DNA of 64,000 nucleotides, from the NCBI RefSeq assembly GCF_000620665.1, contig NZ_JIAU01000005.1:363501-427500 (forward strand), written 5' to 3'. Each line of letters starts with the position of its first letter. Within the stretch, counting starts at the first letter, position 1. The position numbers were made by a program, and so were the translations under genes. This stretch comes from Sphingomonas sp. URHD0057 (lineage in GTDB: Bacteria; Pseudomonadota; Alphaproteobacteria; Sphingomonadales; Sphingomonadaceae). Under the pieces are notes generated by a model. That model was given only the letters and a program-made list of their open reading frames with translations. It did not search any database and was not told the origin of the DNA. Positions 25,401-34,237 of this stretch are shown one piece after another.

Positions 25401-26074
25401 GCTGCAACTCCCTCGGGTTGGTGCTCGCGGAACGTCGCGAGCTGATCGGACAAGGCTTGCTGAAATGCGGGGCGGGCCTCGGCGCGCTTGAGGAACTCGA
25501 CGAGATTGGGGAACTCCGCGACGAGGCCGCAGTGGCGCAGGAAGCGCAGAGTCGTCGTCATGACCAGGTCGCCGATGGTGAAGCGGTCACCCTCCAGCCA
25601 CGTCTTGTCGCCGAGCCATGCGGACAGGCGCTTGAGCTTCAGCCTGGCGAAATCCTCGGCGTCCGGACGGCGCAGCTTCGCCCATTCCTCGCCATTGTAG
25701 AATACGTCGATGAGAAGCAGGTTGAGGATCGCCGGCTCGACGCTGTTGAGCGCGGCGTAGGTCCACTGGATCGCGCGGAAACGGCCCTTGGAATCGCGCG
25801 GCAGCAGCGCCTCGCTTTTCTCGCCGATATATTGGACGATCGCGCCGCTCTCGAAGATCTGGAGGTCGCCGTGGCGAAGGATCGGGACCTGGTCGAACGG
25901 CTGCTCCTTCAGATATTCAGGCGGGCGCTGCTGGTCGAGCAGCTGGACCTTATAGTCGAGGCCGGCTTCCTCGAGCGCCCAGCGGGCGCGGAGGTCGCGG
26001 ACGACACCCTGGGCGAACTCGGGGACCCAGCGGAACGCGGTGATCTCGATGTCGGCATTGGGACTGATCGGCAT
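25397..26074 (-). CDS. Glutathione S-transferase family protein
   Basis: A 225-residue GST-fold protein. The N-terminal thioredoxin domain includes WALEEAGLDYKVQLLD, PFDQVPILRHGDLQIFESGAIVQYIGE with the cis-proline and the ES glutathione-binding pair. The C-terminal helical domain includes LGDKTWLEGDRFTIGDLVMTTTL. It differs clearly from the GST at 21566, so they are not recent duplicates. ATG 26074 is 15 bases downstream of the VOC gene, and the stop overlaps the DUF1428 start. It is probably an oxidative or electrophile detoxification enzyme. Confidence 0.9.
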   Translation of the reverse strand: MPISPNADIEITAFRWVPEFAQGVVRDLRARWALEEAGLDYKVQLLDQQRPPEYLKEQPFDQVPILRHGDLQIFESGAIVQYIGEKSEALLPRDSKGRFRAIQWTYAALNSVEPAILNLLLIDVFYNGEEWAKLRRPDAEDFARLKLKRLSAWLGDKTWLEGDRFTIGDLVMTTTLRFLRHCGLVAEFPNLVEFLKRAEARPAFQQALSDQLATFREHQPEGVAA

Positions 26075-26089
26075 CTTGAGAGCCCTCCC

Positions 26090-26536
26090 TTAAAGCGCGG
26101 TTGCAATGGCGTCATGGACAGCGCTCGCGCCTTGCGCGGCGGCGGCGGGGTCCATCCACATGATTTCCCAGATGTGACCATCGGGGTCGGCAACGCTACG
26201 TCCGTACATCACCCCATAGTCCTGTTTGGGCGACGGATCAGCAGCGCCGCCAGCCGCTACAGCTTGTTCTACCGTCGAGTCGACGCTTTCACGGCTATCT
26301 GACGACAGGCACAGCAATACCTCGGACCCCGCAGTTGCGTCAGCGATCGGCCGCGGCGTGAAATGCCTAAACTTGTCGTGCGTCAAGAGCATGACATGGA
26401 TGCTCTCGGACAGCGTCATGCAGGCGGCGGTCTCGTCGGTGAAGCGCGGCTCGTTCACGGCGCCGAGCGCTTCAAGGAATGCGCGCGACCGCGCGAGGTC
26501 GGCGACGGGCAGGTTGACGAAAATCATCCGGGACAT
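26090..26536 (-). CDS. VOC family protein
   Basis: A single-domain VOC protein of 148 residues (IFVNLPVADLARSRAFLEALG, then VMYGRSVADPDGHIWEIMWMDP). The late glutamate in HIWEI is the typical metal ligand. Start choice: AAAGGA lies 7 bases before ATG 26536, and the alternative at 26551 adds five residues that read from the ribosome binding site. It is second in the minus-strand cassette, 42 bases after the membrane protein gene. The substrate is unknown. Confidence 0.88.
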   Translation of the reverse strand: MSRMIFVNLPVADLARSRAFLEALGAVNEPRFTDETAACMTLSESIHVMLLTHDKFRHFTPRPIADATAGSEVLLCLSSDSRESVDSTVEQAVAAGGAADPSPKQDYGVMYGRSVADPDGHIWEIMWMDPAAAAQGASAVHDAIATAL

Positions 26537-26578
26537 GGTCGTTCCTTTCATGTGTGAGCTCTGAGCTGGAGTTGGGGG

Positions 26579-27001
26579 TCAGTCGCGCAGCGGCAGCAGT
26601 GTCCGCAGGCGCGGTTCGCGGAGCCACAGGCCGCCCCAGACGGCGAGGCCGAGATAGACTCCGAACAATGTGCTGCTGAGGAGCGGGCTGCCGGCCGCCA
26701 GGTGGGTCGCGACCGCGCCGCCGAGGTAGGCGGTCACCAGCAGCGCGCCGAGAACGGCGGTGCGCGGGACCGCATAGAGCGCGGTGCTGAACGCCAGGAT
26801 CGTCCCGAGCAGCCGATAGAAGTCAGGGTCCGTCGGGATTTTGAGCTGCGGTGGGGTATAGGCCGCCATCAGTGCGGGGACCACGATCTTCGCCCCCGCG
26901 TCCGTTCCCAGAAACAGGATGGCAAGGCCGCTGAGTGCCCAGCCTAGCTTGTTGGAAGTCGACGTTCTCATTGGCGCTTCATTGATTGCTGCGGTTGCCA
27001 T
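26579..27001 (-). CDS. DoxX-like four-helix membrane protein
   Basis: A 140-residue protein with four membrane helices (about 20-45, 62-80, 82-100 and 108-128) that resembles the DoxX-like (DUF4267/DoxX_3) group. The PPQLKIPTDPDFYRLLG loop is between helices 1 and 2. ATG 27001 is set by a near-perfect AAGGAGG 7 bases upstream; 21 extra upstream codons would cover that site. It heads the cassette and is divergent from the HxlR regulator 61 bases away, which makes it the likeliest direct target of that regulator. Confidence 0.8.
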   Translation of the reverse strand: MATAAINEAPMRTSTSNKLGWALSGLAILFLGTDAGAKIVVPALMAAYTPPQLKIPTDPDFYRLLGTILAFSTALYAVPRTAVLGALLVTAYLGGAVATHLAAGSPLLSSTLFGVYLGLAVWGGLWLREPRLRTLLPLRD

Positions 27002-27027
27002 TTTTTCCTCCTTGCGACTCGATTCGC

Positions 27028-27077
27028 TTGCTTTTTGTACGACTCGGTTATAAATTGCAACCATGCAGTTACAAAAA
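27028..27077. promoter_or_regulatory. Divergent promoter and candidate HxlR operator
   Basis: TTTTTGTA (27032-27039) and TACAAAAA (27070-27077) form a perfect inverted pair around 30 bases. Inside lies GGTT...AACC (27047-27063), an imperfect dyad that covers TATAAA (27049-27054). For the plus strand, TTGCTT (27028-27033) with TATAAA would place the transcript start at or next to the HxlR ATG. The arrangement suits an autoregulated divergent switch. Assignment is by inspection only. Confidence 0.45.
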
Positions 27078-27743
27078 CTAACTAAAGCACGGGGAAACGA
27101 GGAGAAACGGCGGTTCGACGACGCCTGCGGCCTCGCCCACGCGATGGAATTGCTGGGCGAGCGCTGGGCGATGCTGGTGCTGCGCGAGCTGGCCTATGGC
27201 TCGCGCCGATTCTCCGATCTCAAGCACGACCTTCAAGGAATTAGCGCGAACGTTCTCACCCAGCGCCTGACCGAGCTCGAAGCGCGCGGCCTGGTGCGCA
27301 AGACGAAGCTGCCGCCGCCGGCCGCGGTCCAGGTCTATGAAGCGACCAGATGGGGGCTCGAGGCTGTTCCGGTCATCGCCTCGCTCGGCAAATGGGCGGC
27401 GCGCAGTCCGCTGCACAATCCCGAGCTGCGGATGAGCCACGTGTCGGTGGTGATGTCGCTCCAGACGCTGATTTCGGCCGAGCGGGCCAAGGGCTTCGAT
27501 GCGCGAGTCGGCTTCCGCTTCGGCGACACCAGTTACGTGACGACGGTCCATGATGGCGCTCTCGACGTCGAGCGGCGCGATGCGGACGATTGCGATGTCA
27601 CATTCATTGGTTCGCCGAGCGAAATTGCCGCCGTAATCCATGGCGGGGCGCCCATCGAAATGATCAAAGTCGAGGGCGACCTCGAGCTGGCGGAGCGCTT
27701 CCGGACGCTGTTCCCTCTACCGGAGAAAGTCGCGGTCGGTTGA
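27063..27743 (+). CDS. HxlR-type transcriptional regulator with C-terminal SCP2-like domain
   Basis: A 226-residue regulator. The winged helix of the HxlR/MarR group spans about 18-110 (ACGLAHAMELLGERWAMLVLRELAYGSRRFSDLKHDL, then ISANVLTQRLTELEARGLV). The C-terminal domain (about 120-222) resembles SCP2/sterol-carrier folds and may bind a hydrophobic ligand. It lacks the redox cysteine cluster of YodB/HypR-type members. There is no Shine-Dalgarno before ATG 27063, and a TATAAA sits 9 bases upstream, so the mRNA may be leaderless. It is divergent from the detoxification cassette. Confidence 0.88.
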   Translation: MQLQKLTKARGNEEKRRFDDACGLAHAMELLGERWAMLVLRELAYGSRRFSDLKHDLQGISANVLTQRLTELEARGLVRKTKLPPPAAVQVYEATRWGLEAVPVIASLGKWAARSPLHNPELRMSHVSVVMSLQTLISAERAKGFDARVGFRFGDTSYVTTVHDGALDVERRDADDCDVTFIGSPSEIAAVIHGGAPIEMIKVEGDLELAERFRTLFPLPEKVAVG

Positions 27744-27774
27744 GGCGAGCGACGCCTTCTTCTAAGGCCCCCCT

Positions 27775-28782
27775 ATGACCGACCTCCCCAACGTTCAGCC
27801 CGAATCGCGCGCCGACACCCTGATGGCCTCACCCGACAAGATCGCCAGGGTGCGCGAGCTGTTCGGAGTCGACTCGGACATGGAGGTGCCGGCGTTCAGC
27901 GAAGCCGACGAGCGGGTCCCCGACCTCGACCCGACCTACGTCTTCGACCCGACCACGACGCTCGCCATTTGCGCCGGTTTCTCCAAAAACCGGCGGGTGA
28001 TGGTCCAAGGCTATCATGGCACCGGCAAGTCGACCCACATCGAGCAGGTCGCGGCGCGGCTCAACTGGCCGATGATCCGCGTCAACCTCGATGCGCACAT
28101 CAGCCGCATCGACCTCGTCGGCCGCGACGCGATCGTGCTTCGCGAAGGCCAGCAGGTGACCGAGTTCCGCGAGGGGTTGCTGCCGTGGGCGCTGCAGCAT
28201 CCGGTCGCGCTCGTGTTCGACGAATATGACGCCGGCCGCCCCGACGTGATGTTCGTCATCCAGCGCGTGCTCGAGGCAGAGGGTAAGTTAACCCTGCTCG
28301 ACCAGAACCGCGTGATCCGTCCCAACCCCTGGTTCCGCCTGTTCGCGACCACCAACACCGTCGGCCTCGGCGACACCACCGGGCTCTATCACGGCACCCA
28401 GGCGATCAATCAGGGCCAGATGGACCGCTGGAACATCGTCACCACGCTCAACTATTTGCCGGCGGCGGTCGAGGCGCAGATCGTGCTCGCCAAGTCGGGC
28501 GAATATGACGAGCCCGGCGGCAAGGACATCGTCGACAAGATGATCAAGGTCGCCGATTTGTCGCGGCAAGGCTTCATGAACGGCGACATCTCGACCGTCA
28601 TGAGCCCGCGCACGGTGATCAGCTGGGCGCAGAACGCGCACATCTTCGGCAACGTCGGCTACGCCTTCCGCGTCTCATTCCTGAATAAATGCGACGAGAC
28701 CGAGCGGCCGCTGGTCGCCGAATATTACCAGCGCGTGTTCGGCGAGGACCTGCCCGAAAGCGTGGTCGGCAACGCGGGCTAG
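27775..28782 (+). CDS. cobS: Cobaltochelatase subunit CobS (AAA+ ATPase)
   Basis: A 335-residue MoxR-like AAA+ ATPase that, with CobT, powers cobalt insertion by CobN in aerobic cobalamin synthesis. Walker [10 protein letters not shown] is at about 79 and Walker B LVFDEYD at about 145, with sensor-1 FRLFATTN. The N-terminal helix region (about 20-50) matches the family. It is 31 bases after the HxlR gene and 6 bases before cobT, so cobST form a transcription unit. No cobN and no other cobalamin gene is in the window. Confidence 0.95.
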   Translation: MTDLPNVQPESRADTLMASPDKIARVRELFGVDSDMEVPAFSEADERVPDLDPTYVFDPTTTLAICAGFSKNRRVMVQGYHGTGKSTHIEQVAARLNWPMIRVNLDAHISRIDLVGRDAIVLREGQQVTEFREGLLPWALQHPVALVFDEYDAGRPDVMFVIQRVLEAEGKLTLLDQNRVIRPNPWFRLFATTNTVGLGDTTGLYHGTQAINQGQMDRWNIVTTLNYLPAAVEAQIVLAKSGEYDEPGGKDIVDKMIKVADLSRQGFMNGDISTVMSPRTVISWAQNAHIFGNVGYAFRVSFLNKCDETERPLVAEYYQRVFGEDLPESVVGNAG

Positions 28783-28788
28783 GCCGCA

Positions 28789-30603
28789 ATGGCTGAGCGC
28801 ATCGACCTTTTCCGCCGTTCCCTTGCCGGCGCCGCGCGAGCGATCGCCAAGGATCCCGACGTCGACGTGGTGTTTGCGAGCGAGGCCGCGCCGTCGTCGG
28901 GAAAGACCGCACGCGTTCCCTCGCCAGGGCCGGCGCTCGAGCCTCGCCTGGTCGCCGAAGCGCGCGGCGCCGCGGACTCCGTTGCGCTTCGCCTGCGCTT
29001 CCATGATCCGCGGCTTCATGCGCGGACCGCGCCCGCCGACGTGGATGCGCGCGCGGTGTTCGACGCGCTGGAAACGGCGCGGGTCGAAGCGCTCGGCGCG
29101 CGCTCAATGGGCGGAGTTCGCCAGAACCTCACCCACCTCACCGAAGCGCGCGTGCGCGGCGATGCGCTGGTCCGCGCCCGAAGCGCGGAAGAGGTGCCGC
29201 TGGCCAGCGCGGTCGGCTTGATCGCCCGCGAGCGGCTGAGCGGCGACGCGCCGCCCAAGGCCGCGCTGCCCGGGCTCAAGCTGGTCGCGCCGTGGATCGA
29301 GGAGAAAGCCGCGGCCGAGCTTGACGCTCTGGCGCTGACGCTGGACGACCAGGCCGCCTTCGCCAAGCTGTCGCGGCGGTTGCTCGAGGACCTCGACCTC
29401 GCTGCCGCCGAAGAGCCGTTCGATGAGGAAGCCGAGGAGGGCGGCGACGACGACGAGGCCGACGAGGACGGCGGCGAGGATTCCGCCGACAAGTCCGACG
29501 AGGCGAGCTCGCCGGGCTCCGACGTCGAGGCGCGGGGCGAAGAAGCCGACGACGGCACCGGCGACGACAGCGAGGCCGCCGAGATGGAGGCGGACGACGA
29601 GGGCGCCGCAGCCGGCGACGAGCTCGGCGAAAGCGTTTTCGCATCCCCCGGGCGGCGCAACTGGGAGACCTCTCCCGAGACCGAATACAAAGCGTTCACG
29701 ACGCGGTTCGACGAGACCGTCGAGGCCAATGAATTGTGCGACGAGGACGAGCTGGGGCGCTTGCGCGCCTATCTCGACCAGCAGTTGGGCGGGCTGCAGA
29801 ACGTCGTCACGCGCCTTGCCAACCGGCTCCAGCGGCGGCTGCTCGCGCAGCAGGCGCGCAGCTGGGACTTCGACCAGGAGGAGGGGCTGCTCGATGCGGC
29901 GCGGCTGGCCCGCGTCATCGTCAGCCCCGCTCATTCGCTGTCGTACAAGATCGAGCGCGACACCGAGTTTCGCGACACCGTCGTCTCGCTTCTCATCGAC
30001 AATTCAGGCTCGATGCGCGGGCGGCCGATCGCGATCGCGGCGATCTGCGCCGACATTCTGGCCCGCACGCTGGAGCGCTGCGGAGTTGCCACCGAGATCC
30101 TCGGCTTCACCACCCGCGGCTGGAAGGGCGGGCAAAGCCGCGAGGCGTGGCTCGCCGCCGGACGCCCGCTCAATCCGGGCCGGCTCAACGATCTGCGGCA
30201 CATCGTCTACAAGCGCGCCGACGACCCATACCGCCGCGCCCGCAAGAATCTCGGCCTGATGATGCGCGAGGGGCTGCTCAAGGAGAATATCGACGGCGAG
30301 GCGCTGCTATGGGCGCACAACCGGCTGATCGGGCGGGCCGAGGAGCGCCGCATCCTGATGGTTATCTCGGACGGCGCGCCGGTCGACGATTCGACCGCTT
30401 CGGCCAACGGCGGCAATTATCTCGAAAAGCATTTGCGCCAGGTGATCGAGTGGATCGAGCGCAAGTCGCCGGTGGAGTTGATCGCGATCGGCATCGGCCA
30501 CGACGTGACCCGCTATTACGACCGCGCGGTGACGATCATGGACGCCGACCAGCTGGCCGGCGCCATGGTCGACCAGTTGGCGATGCTGTTCGAAAGCCCC
30601 TGA
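28789..30603 (+). CDS. cobT: Cobaltochelatase subunit CobT (VWA protein)
   Basis: A 604-residue partner of CobS. It has an N-terminal helical domain (1-190), a very acidic linker (about 200-290; runs of Glu/Asp with Gly/Ala) and a C-terminal von Willebrand A domain with MIDAS motif DNSGSM at about 404 and the later [10 protein letters not shown]. CobST is structurally akin to the MgCh BchI-BchD motor. ATG 28789 follows the cobS stop by 6 bases. Nothing in the sequence suggests inactivation. Confidence 0.95.
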   Translation: MAERIDLFRRSLAGAARAIAKDPDVDVVFASEAAPSSGKTARVPSPGPALEPRLVAEARGAADSVALRLRFHDPRLHARTAPADVDARAVFDALETARVEALGARSMGGVRQNLTHLTEARVRGDALVRARSAEEVPLASAVGLIARERLSGDAPPKAALPGLKLVAPWIEEKAAAELDALALTLDDQAAFAKLSRRLLEDLDLAAAEEPFDEEAEEGGDDDEADEDGGEDSADKSDEASSPGSDVEARGEEADDGTGDDSEAAEMEADDEGAAAGDELGESVFASPGRRNWETSPETEYKAFTTRFDETVEANELCDEDELGRLRAYLDQQLGGLQNVVTRLANRLQRRLLAQQARSWDFDQEEGLLDAARLARVIVSPAHSLSYKIERDTEFRDTVVSLLIDNSGSMRGRPIAIAAICADILARTLERCGVATEILGFTTRGWKGGQSREAWLAAGRPLNPGRLNDLRHIVYKRADDPYRRARKNLGLMMREGLLKENIDGEALLWAHNRLIGRAEERRILMVISDGAPVDDSTASANGGNYLEKHLRQVIEWIERKSPVELIAIGIGHDVTRYYDRAVTIMDADQLAGAMVDQLAMLFESP

Positions 30604-30613
30604 GCGACAGCCC

Positions 30614-30652
30614 AAAAAAAATGGGCCCGATGCAACAACGCGCACCGGGCCC
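30614..30652 (-). terminator. Intrinsic terminator reading leftward, downstream of rpmB
   Basis: On the minus strand, GGGCCCG and CGGGCCC pair over 7 bases around a 16-base loop and run into ATTTTTTTT. It lies about 170 bases beyond the rpmB stop and just after the convergent cobT stop. The plus strand has no T-run, so it does not serve cobT. Confidence 0.7.
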
Positions 30653-30822
30653 CCCTCGATACGCGACGCGAGGGAACTATGACGGACGGGGAAAAGGGGG
30701 AAACCCCGCCGGCTGACAGGGTTATGCGCGAATCGCGGCTTATCGGTGCTGAACGCGGCTTGCAGCGGCGGTTCAGGATTTTCGGCGGCGTTTCAGCGGC
30801 TTACAATGCCGCCGAGCGAAGC

Positions 30823-31116
30823 CTAAGCGGCTTGTTCGGAAGCCTTTTTGGCGATCTCGCGCTTCAGCTTGCGGACCTTGGGCGACAGCTTGTCCTCGCC
30901 GGTCTTCATCAGCCAATTGTCGAGGCCGCCGACATGCTCGACCGAGCGCAGGCCATGCGTCGATACGCGCAGCTTCACGCCCTGCCCGAGGGCGTCGGAA
31001 ATCAAAGTGACGTTCTGCAGGTTCGGAAGGAACGTGCGCTTCGTCTTGTTGTTGGCGTGGGAAACGTTGTTTCCCACCTGCCGGCCCTTGCCGGTCAGCT
31101 CGCAAACCCGCGACAT
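30823..31116 (-). CDS. rpmB: 50S ribosomal protein L28
   Basis: Structural protein of the large ribosomal subunit, 97 residues. Diagnostic regions are [26 protein letters not shown] and [20 protein letters not shown]. It starts at ATG 31116 with CAGGA upstream; the frame's TTG two codons earlier is unlikely. The CELTGK form has a single N-terminal cysteine and no zinc ribbon. It is convergent with cobT, with 219 gene-free bases between them that contain a leftward terminator. Confidence 0.97.
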   Translation of the reverse strand: MSRVCELTGKGRQVGNNVSHANNKTKRTFLPNLQNVTLISDALGQGVKLRVSTHGLRSVEHVGGLDNWLMKTGEDKLSPKVRKLKREIAKKASEQAA

Positions 31117-31317
31117 GGTCAAATCCTGATTTTGAAACGAGCCTTAAAGCCAAGGCCCGAAGAGCGCCGCCCGTTAGCGGCTCGGGGCGCCCACGTCAAC
31201 GTTACGCCACTTGGTACGACGGCAACCGAACGACAATGTTTGCGTTGATAAAATCTCGACAAACTGTCGGACAGGCGACAAGCCCATGTGCCCCGTCACG
31301 AAATTTGAGCGAAAGAC

Positions 31318-31596
31318 ATGCGAACCCTGATCCTCATCCTGATCATATTGATTGTCGCCGCCATCGCCGCGGTCGCGACCGGTTTTGTCAACATCAACCA
31401 GATCCGCGGCGCCAGGGCGCCCGACATATCCGCGACCACCAACGGGGTCACCGCGAAGGGCGGCCAGGCGCCGGCGTTCGATGTCGAGACCGGATCGGTC
31501 AAGGTCGGGGCCAAGGATGCGACGGTCAAAGTCCCCAGCGTCGAAGTCCAGGCGCCGCAGAACCGCGCGGCGCCCGTGACCAACAACGCCCAGTAA
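31318..31596 (+). CDS. Small membrane-anchored periplasmic protein, hypothetical
   Basis: A 92-residue protein with one N-terminal membrane anchor (about 3-24: TLILILIILIVAAIAAVATG) and a soluble tail with alternating Val/Thr/Lys (TGSVKVGAKDATVKVPSVEVQ), which suggests a small beta-structure, ending in a polar NNAQ. The anchor is probably uncleaved. No known family. It is divergent from rpmB across 201 bases with no clear regulatory element, and tadA starts 49 bases downstream on the same strand. Confidence 0.65.
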   Translation: MRTLILILIILIVAAIAAVATGFVNINQIRGARAPDISATTNGVTAKGGQAPAFDVETGSVKVGAKDATVKVPSVEVQAPQNRAAPVTNNAQ

Positions 31597-31645
31597 CGGC
31601 GATTCGGCTGACAGCCGCGCACTGCTGCGGTAGCGGCGCGGATGC

Positions 31646-32098
31646 ATGACCTTTCCATTGCCCCCGCCGATGCGCCGCGCGCTCGACCTTGCCGCCGAGG
31701 CGGCCGCGGGCGGCGACGTGCCGGTCGGCGCGGTAGTGACTTTGGGCGACGCGATCATTGCGGAATGCCGCAATGCGATGCGCGCCTCGAACGACCCGAC
31801 CGCGCATGCGGAAATCGAAGCGATTCGTGCGGCGGCGGCCAAGCTCGGCACATCGCGCCTCGACGACTGCACGTTGTGGGTCACCCTGGAGCCCTGCGCG
31901 ATGTGCGCCGCGGCGATCGGACTCGCCCGGTTCAAGGCGCTGCGTTTCGGCGCCGAGGATCCCAAGGGCGGGGGCGTGGTCCACGGCGCGCGCATCTTCG
32001 CCCAGCCGACCTGTCATCATCGGCCCGACGTTCTCGGCGGGATCGGAGGGGAGGAGTCGGCGGAGCTCCTGCGCAACTTCTTCGCCGAGCGCCGCTAG
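31646..32098 (+). CDS. tadA: tRNA-specific adenosine deaminase
   Basis: Zinc-dependent deaminase that converts A34 of tRNA-Arg(ACG) to inosine; 150 residues. The catalytic HAEIEAI holds the zinc histidine and the proton-shuttle glutamate, and LEPCAMCAAAIGLARF holds the two zinc cysteines. The length fits TadA better than guanine deaminase. The Shine-Dalgarno is weak. It ends 3 bases before the stop of the convergent OmpA-like gene. Confidence 0.92.
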   Translation: MTFPLPPPMRRALDLAAEAAAGGDVPVGAVVTLGDAIIAECRNAMRASNDPTAHAEIEAIRAAAAKLGTSRLDDCTLWVTLEPCAMCAAAIGLARFKALRFGAEDPKGGGVVHGARIFAQPTCHHRPDVLGGIGGEESAELLRNFFAERR

Positions 32099-32101
32099 CG
32101 C

Positions 32102-32767
32102 TCAGGAGCGGTAGGCGACGAGGCGAATCTCGACCCGCCGGTTGGCCGCCTTTTGACCCTCCGTCACATCGGGGTTGTAGAGCGGCGCGCTCTCGCCGTA
32201 GCCCCTGGATGCGATGCGCGCCTTGGCGACGCCGTGACCGGCAAGATAGGTCGCGACCGCCGTCGCGCGCTTTTGCGACAAGGCCAGGTTGCCCGCCTCC
32301 GTTCCCGACGTGTCGGTATGCGCGAAGACGTCGACGAAGCTCTGGTTGCGGGTGCGGACAGTGCGCGCGATCTCCTTGAGGGTCGCGTCGAACTGCGGCT
32401 TTACCGCCGAGCTCCCCGAATCGAACGTCAGCGCAGCGGGGATTCGAATGAGGATGCTGTCGCCAACCCGAAGCACGTCGAGCCCGATACCCGCCGTCTG
32501 GCTGCGCAGCTCGCTTTCCGTCGATGCCAGATATTGCGCGGCGGCGGATGCGCCGAGCGGGCGGATCTTGGCGGCGCGCATCTTGGCGGAACGCGCCTTT
32601 AGCCCGCCGATGACGTCGCCCGCGAGGTAGCGCGCGCCGAGCCCCAGCGGCGTGAATTCGGCCGGGCGCGGCAGGATCGGGGCGGGCGGTGGTGCGGTCG
32701 AACAGGAGGCGAAGGCGATCAGCCCGCATCCGATGGCAGCGGCGGACAACAAGCGTCGAAACTGCAT
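32102..32767 (-). CDS. OmpA family lipoprotein
   Basis: A 221-residue exported protein with a lipobox (LIAFASC, cysteine at about 22), a Pro-rich spacer (STAPPPAPILPRP), a middle region of unknown fold, and a C-terminal OmpA/MotB peptidoglycan-binding domain (about 115-218; DVFAHTDTSGTEAGNLALSQKRATAVATYL and GYGESAPLYN). It likely anchors the outer membrane to the cell wall. It is too long and too different at the N-terminus for Pal. GGAGCGG precedes ATG 32767. Confidence 0.9.
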   Translation of the reverse strand: MQFRRLLSAAAIGCGLIAFASCSTAPPPAPILPRPAEFTPLGLGARYLAGDVIGGLKARSAKMRAAKIRPLGASAAAQYLASTESELRSQTAGIGLDVLRVGDSILIRIPAALTFDSGSSAVKPQFDATLKEIARTVRTRNQSFVDVFAHTDTSGTEAGNLALSQKRATAVATYLAGHGVAKARIASRGYGESAPLYNPDVTEGQKAANRRVEIRLVAYRS

Positions 32768-32893
32768 CTCACCGCTCCAAAGCAGAATTTCTCACCCGTG
32801 AAACCGGCGCCCGAACCACATGGTTCCGGGGGTCATCGGCTGCCAAACTTGTCGCAGCCCGTCAATCGAGGCTAAGCATGCGGTCAGCCGCCT

Positions 32894-34237
32894 ATGAGCG
32901 ACCATCTGGCACCCTTTCCCTGGATCGACGTCCTCATCATCTTCGCCCTCGTTCTGGTGAACGGCGTGCTGGCGATGGGTGAGCTCGCGATCGTCTCCTC
33001 CCGCGACGCACGGCTGAAAGCGCTGGCCAAGGGCGGCAGCCGCGGCGCCGAATGCGCCCTCGAGCTCGCGTCCGATCCGGGCCGTTTTCTCTCGACCGTA
33101 CAAAGCGGGATCACGCTCATGTCGGTCATCGCCGGCGCTTTTTCGGGAGCCAGCCTTGGCGAGCCCACCGCCGAACGCTTGCAACTGCTCGGCCTCAAGC
33201 CCGACACCGCGCACACCGTCGGCTTCGGCGTGGTGATCGTGCTCACCACCTTCGCCACGCTGGTGATCGGCGAGATCGTGCCCAAGCAGATCGCGCTCCG
33301 CTCGCCCGAGCCGATCGCGGTGGCCATGTCGCGCCCGATGCGCTGGCTTTCGGTGGTGACCGCCCCGTTCGTCTGGTTGCTCGACAAATCGAGCTCGCTC
33401 ATCTTCCGCCTTCTCGGCCTCGACCGGGAATCGAGGAACCACGTGACTGCCGAGGAGCTGCACCTGGTCGTCGCCGAAGCGCAGACCGCCGGAGTGCTCG
33501 AGGAAGACGAGCGGGCGATGATCTCGGGCATCGTGCGGCTGGCCGACCGGCCGGTGCGTGAAGTCATGACGCCGCGGACGGACGTCGACTGGATCGACGT
33601 CGACGCGACCGAAGATGAGGTGCGCGCCGCGCTGATCGACACCGTCCATAGCCGCATTCCGGTTGCGCAGGGGACGATCGAAAATATCGTCGGCGTCATC
33701 CAGACCGGCGACGTCCTCGCCTGCACGCTGCGGGGCGATCCGATCGACCTCAATCGCCTGTGCCGCAAGGCGCCGGTCATTCCCGACCTGATGGACGCGA
33801 TGGACGCGCTTGCGGTGCTGCGCAGCGCCGACGTCCCGCTTGCCCTGGTCCACGACGAATATGGCCATCTCGAGGGCATCGTGACGCCGGGCAGCATCCT
33901 CGCGGCGCTCGCCGGGACCTTCGCCCACGATGTGGAGCAGGGCGAGGAGCCGCCGTTGCTCGAGCGCGAAGACGGCAGCTGGCTGGTGTCCGGGGCGGCG
34001 AGCGCCGACCTGCTGGCCGACCGGCTCGGGGTTCGAATGCCCAACGACCGCGACTATGCGACCGTGGCGGGCTTTGCATTGTCGGTGCTCAAGCACCTCC
34101 CCAAGACGGGCGAGACCTTCAAGCACGACGGCTGGTCGTTCGAGATCATCGACCTCGACGGGCGCAAGATCGACAAGCTGATCGTGTCGCGGCCGCGCAA
34201 AAAGAAGCCCGAGGCTGAAACCGCAGAGGTCAGCTGA
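32894..34237 (+). CDS. CNNM/CorC-type (DUF21-CBS) membrane transporter, 'hemolysin family'
   Basis: A 447-residue protein with the CNNM architecture. A DUF21 membrane domain (about 1-190; LVLVNGVLAMGELAIVSSRDARLKALA, and TLVIGEIVPKQIALRSPEPIA with the conserved EIVPK) precedes a CBS pair (about 215-335; REVMTPRTDVDWIDV and ALVHDEYGHLEGIVTPGSIL) and a C-terminal CorC/HlyC domain (about 350-440). The family is linked to Mg2+ export; the old hemolysin label is not supported. It overlaps the convergent HHH-protein gene by 8 bases. Confidence 0.93.
   Translation: MSDHLAPFPWIDVLIIFALVLVNGVLAMGELAIVSSRDARLKALAKGGSRGAECALELASDPGRFLSTVQSGITLMSVIAGAFSGASLGEPTAERLQLLGLKPDTAHTVGFGVVIVLTTFATLVIGEIVPKQIALRSPEPIAVAMSRPMRWLSVVTAPFVWLLDKSSSLIFRLLGLDRESRNHVTAEELHLVVAEAQTAGVLEEDERAMISGIVRLADRPVREVMTPRTDVDWIDVDATEDEVRAALIDTVHSRIPVAQGTIENIVGVIQTGDVLACTLRGDPIDLNRLCRKAPVIPDLMDAMDALAVLRSADVPLALVHDEYGHLEGIVTPGSILAALAGTFAHDVEQGEEPPLLEREDGSWLVSGAASADLLADRLGVRMPNDRDYATVAGFALSVLKHLPKTGETFKHDGWSFEIIDLDGRKIDKLIVSRPRKKKPEAETAEVS

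Noticed and set aside
27744-27774. Possible cobalamin riboswitch before cobS
   Set aside because: Only 31 bases separate cobS from the upstream gene and no B12-box is visible.
29390-29640. Low-complexity Asp/Glu stretch in cobT as a possible frameshift
   Set aside because: An acidic linker between the N-terminal and VWA domains is normal for CobT, and the frame continues intact.
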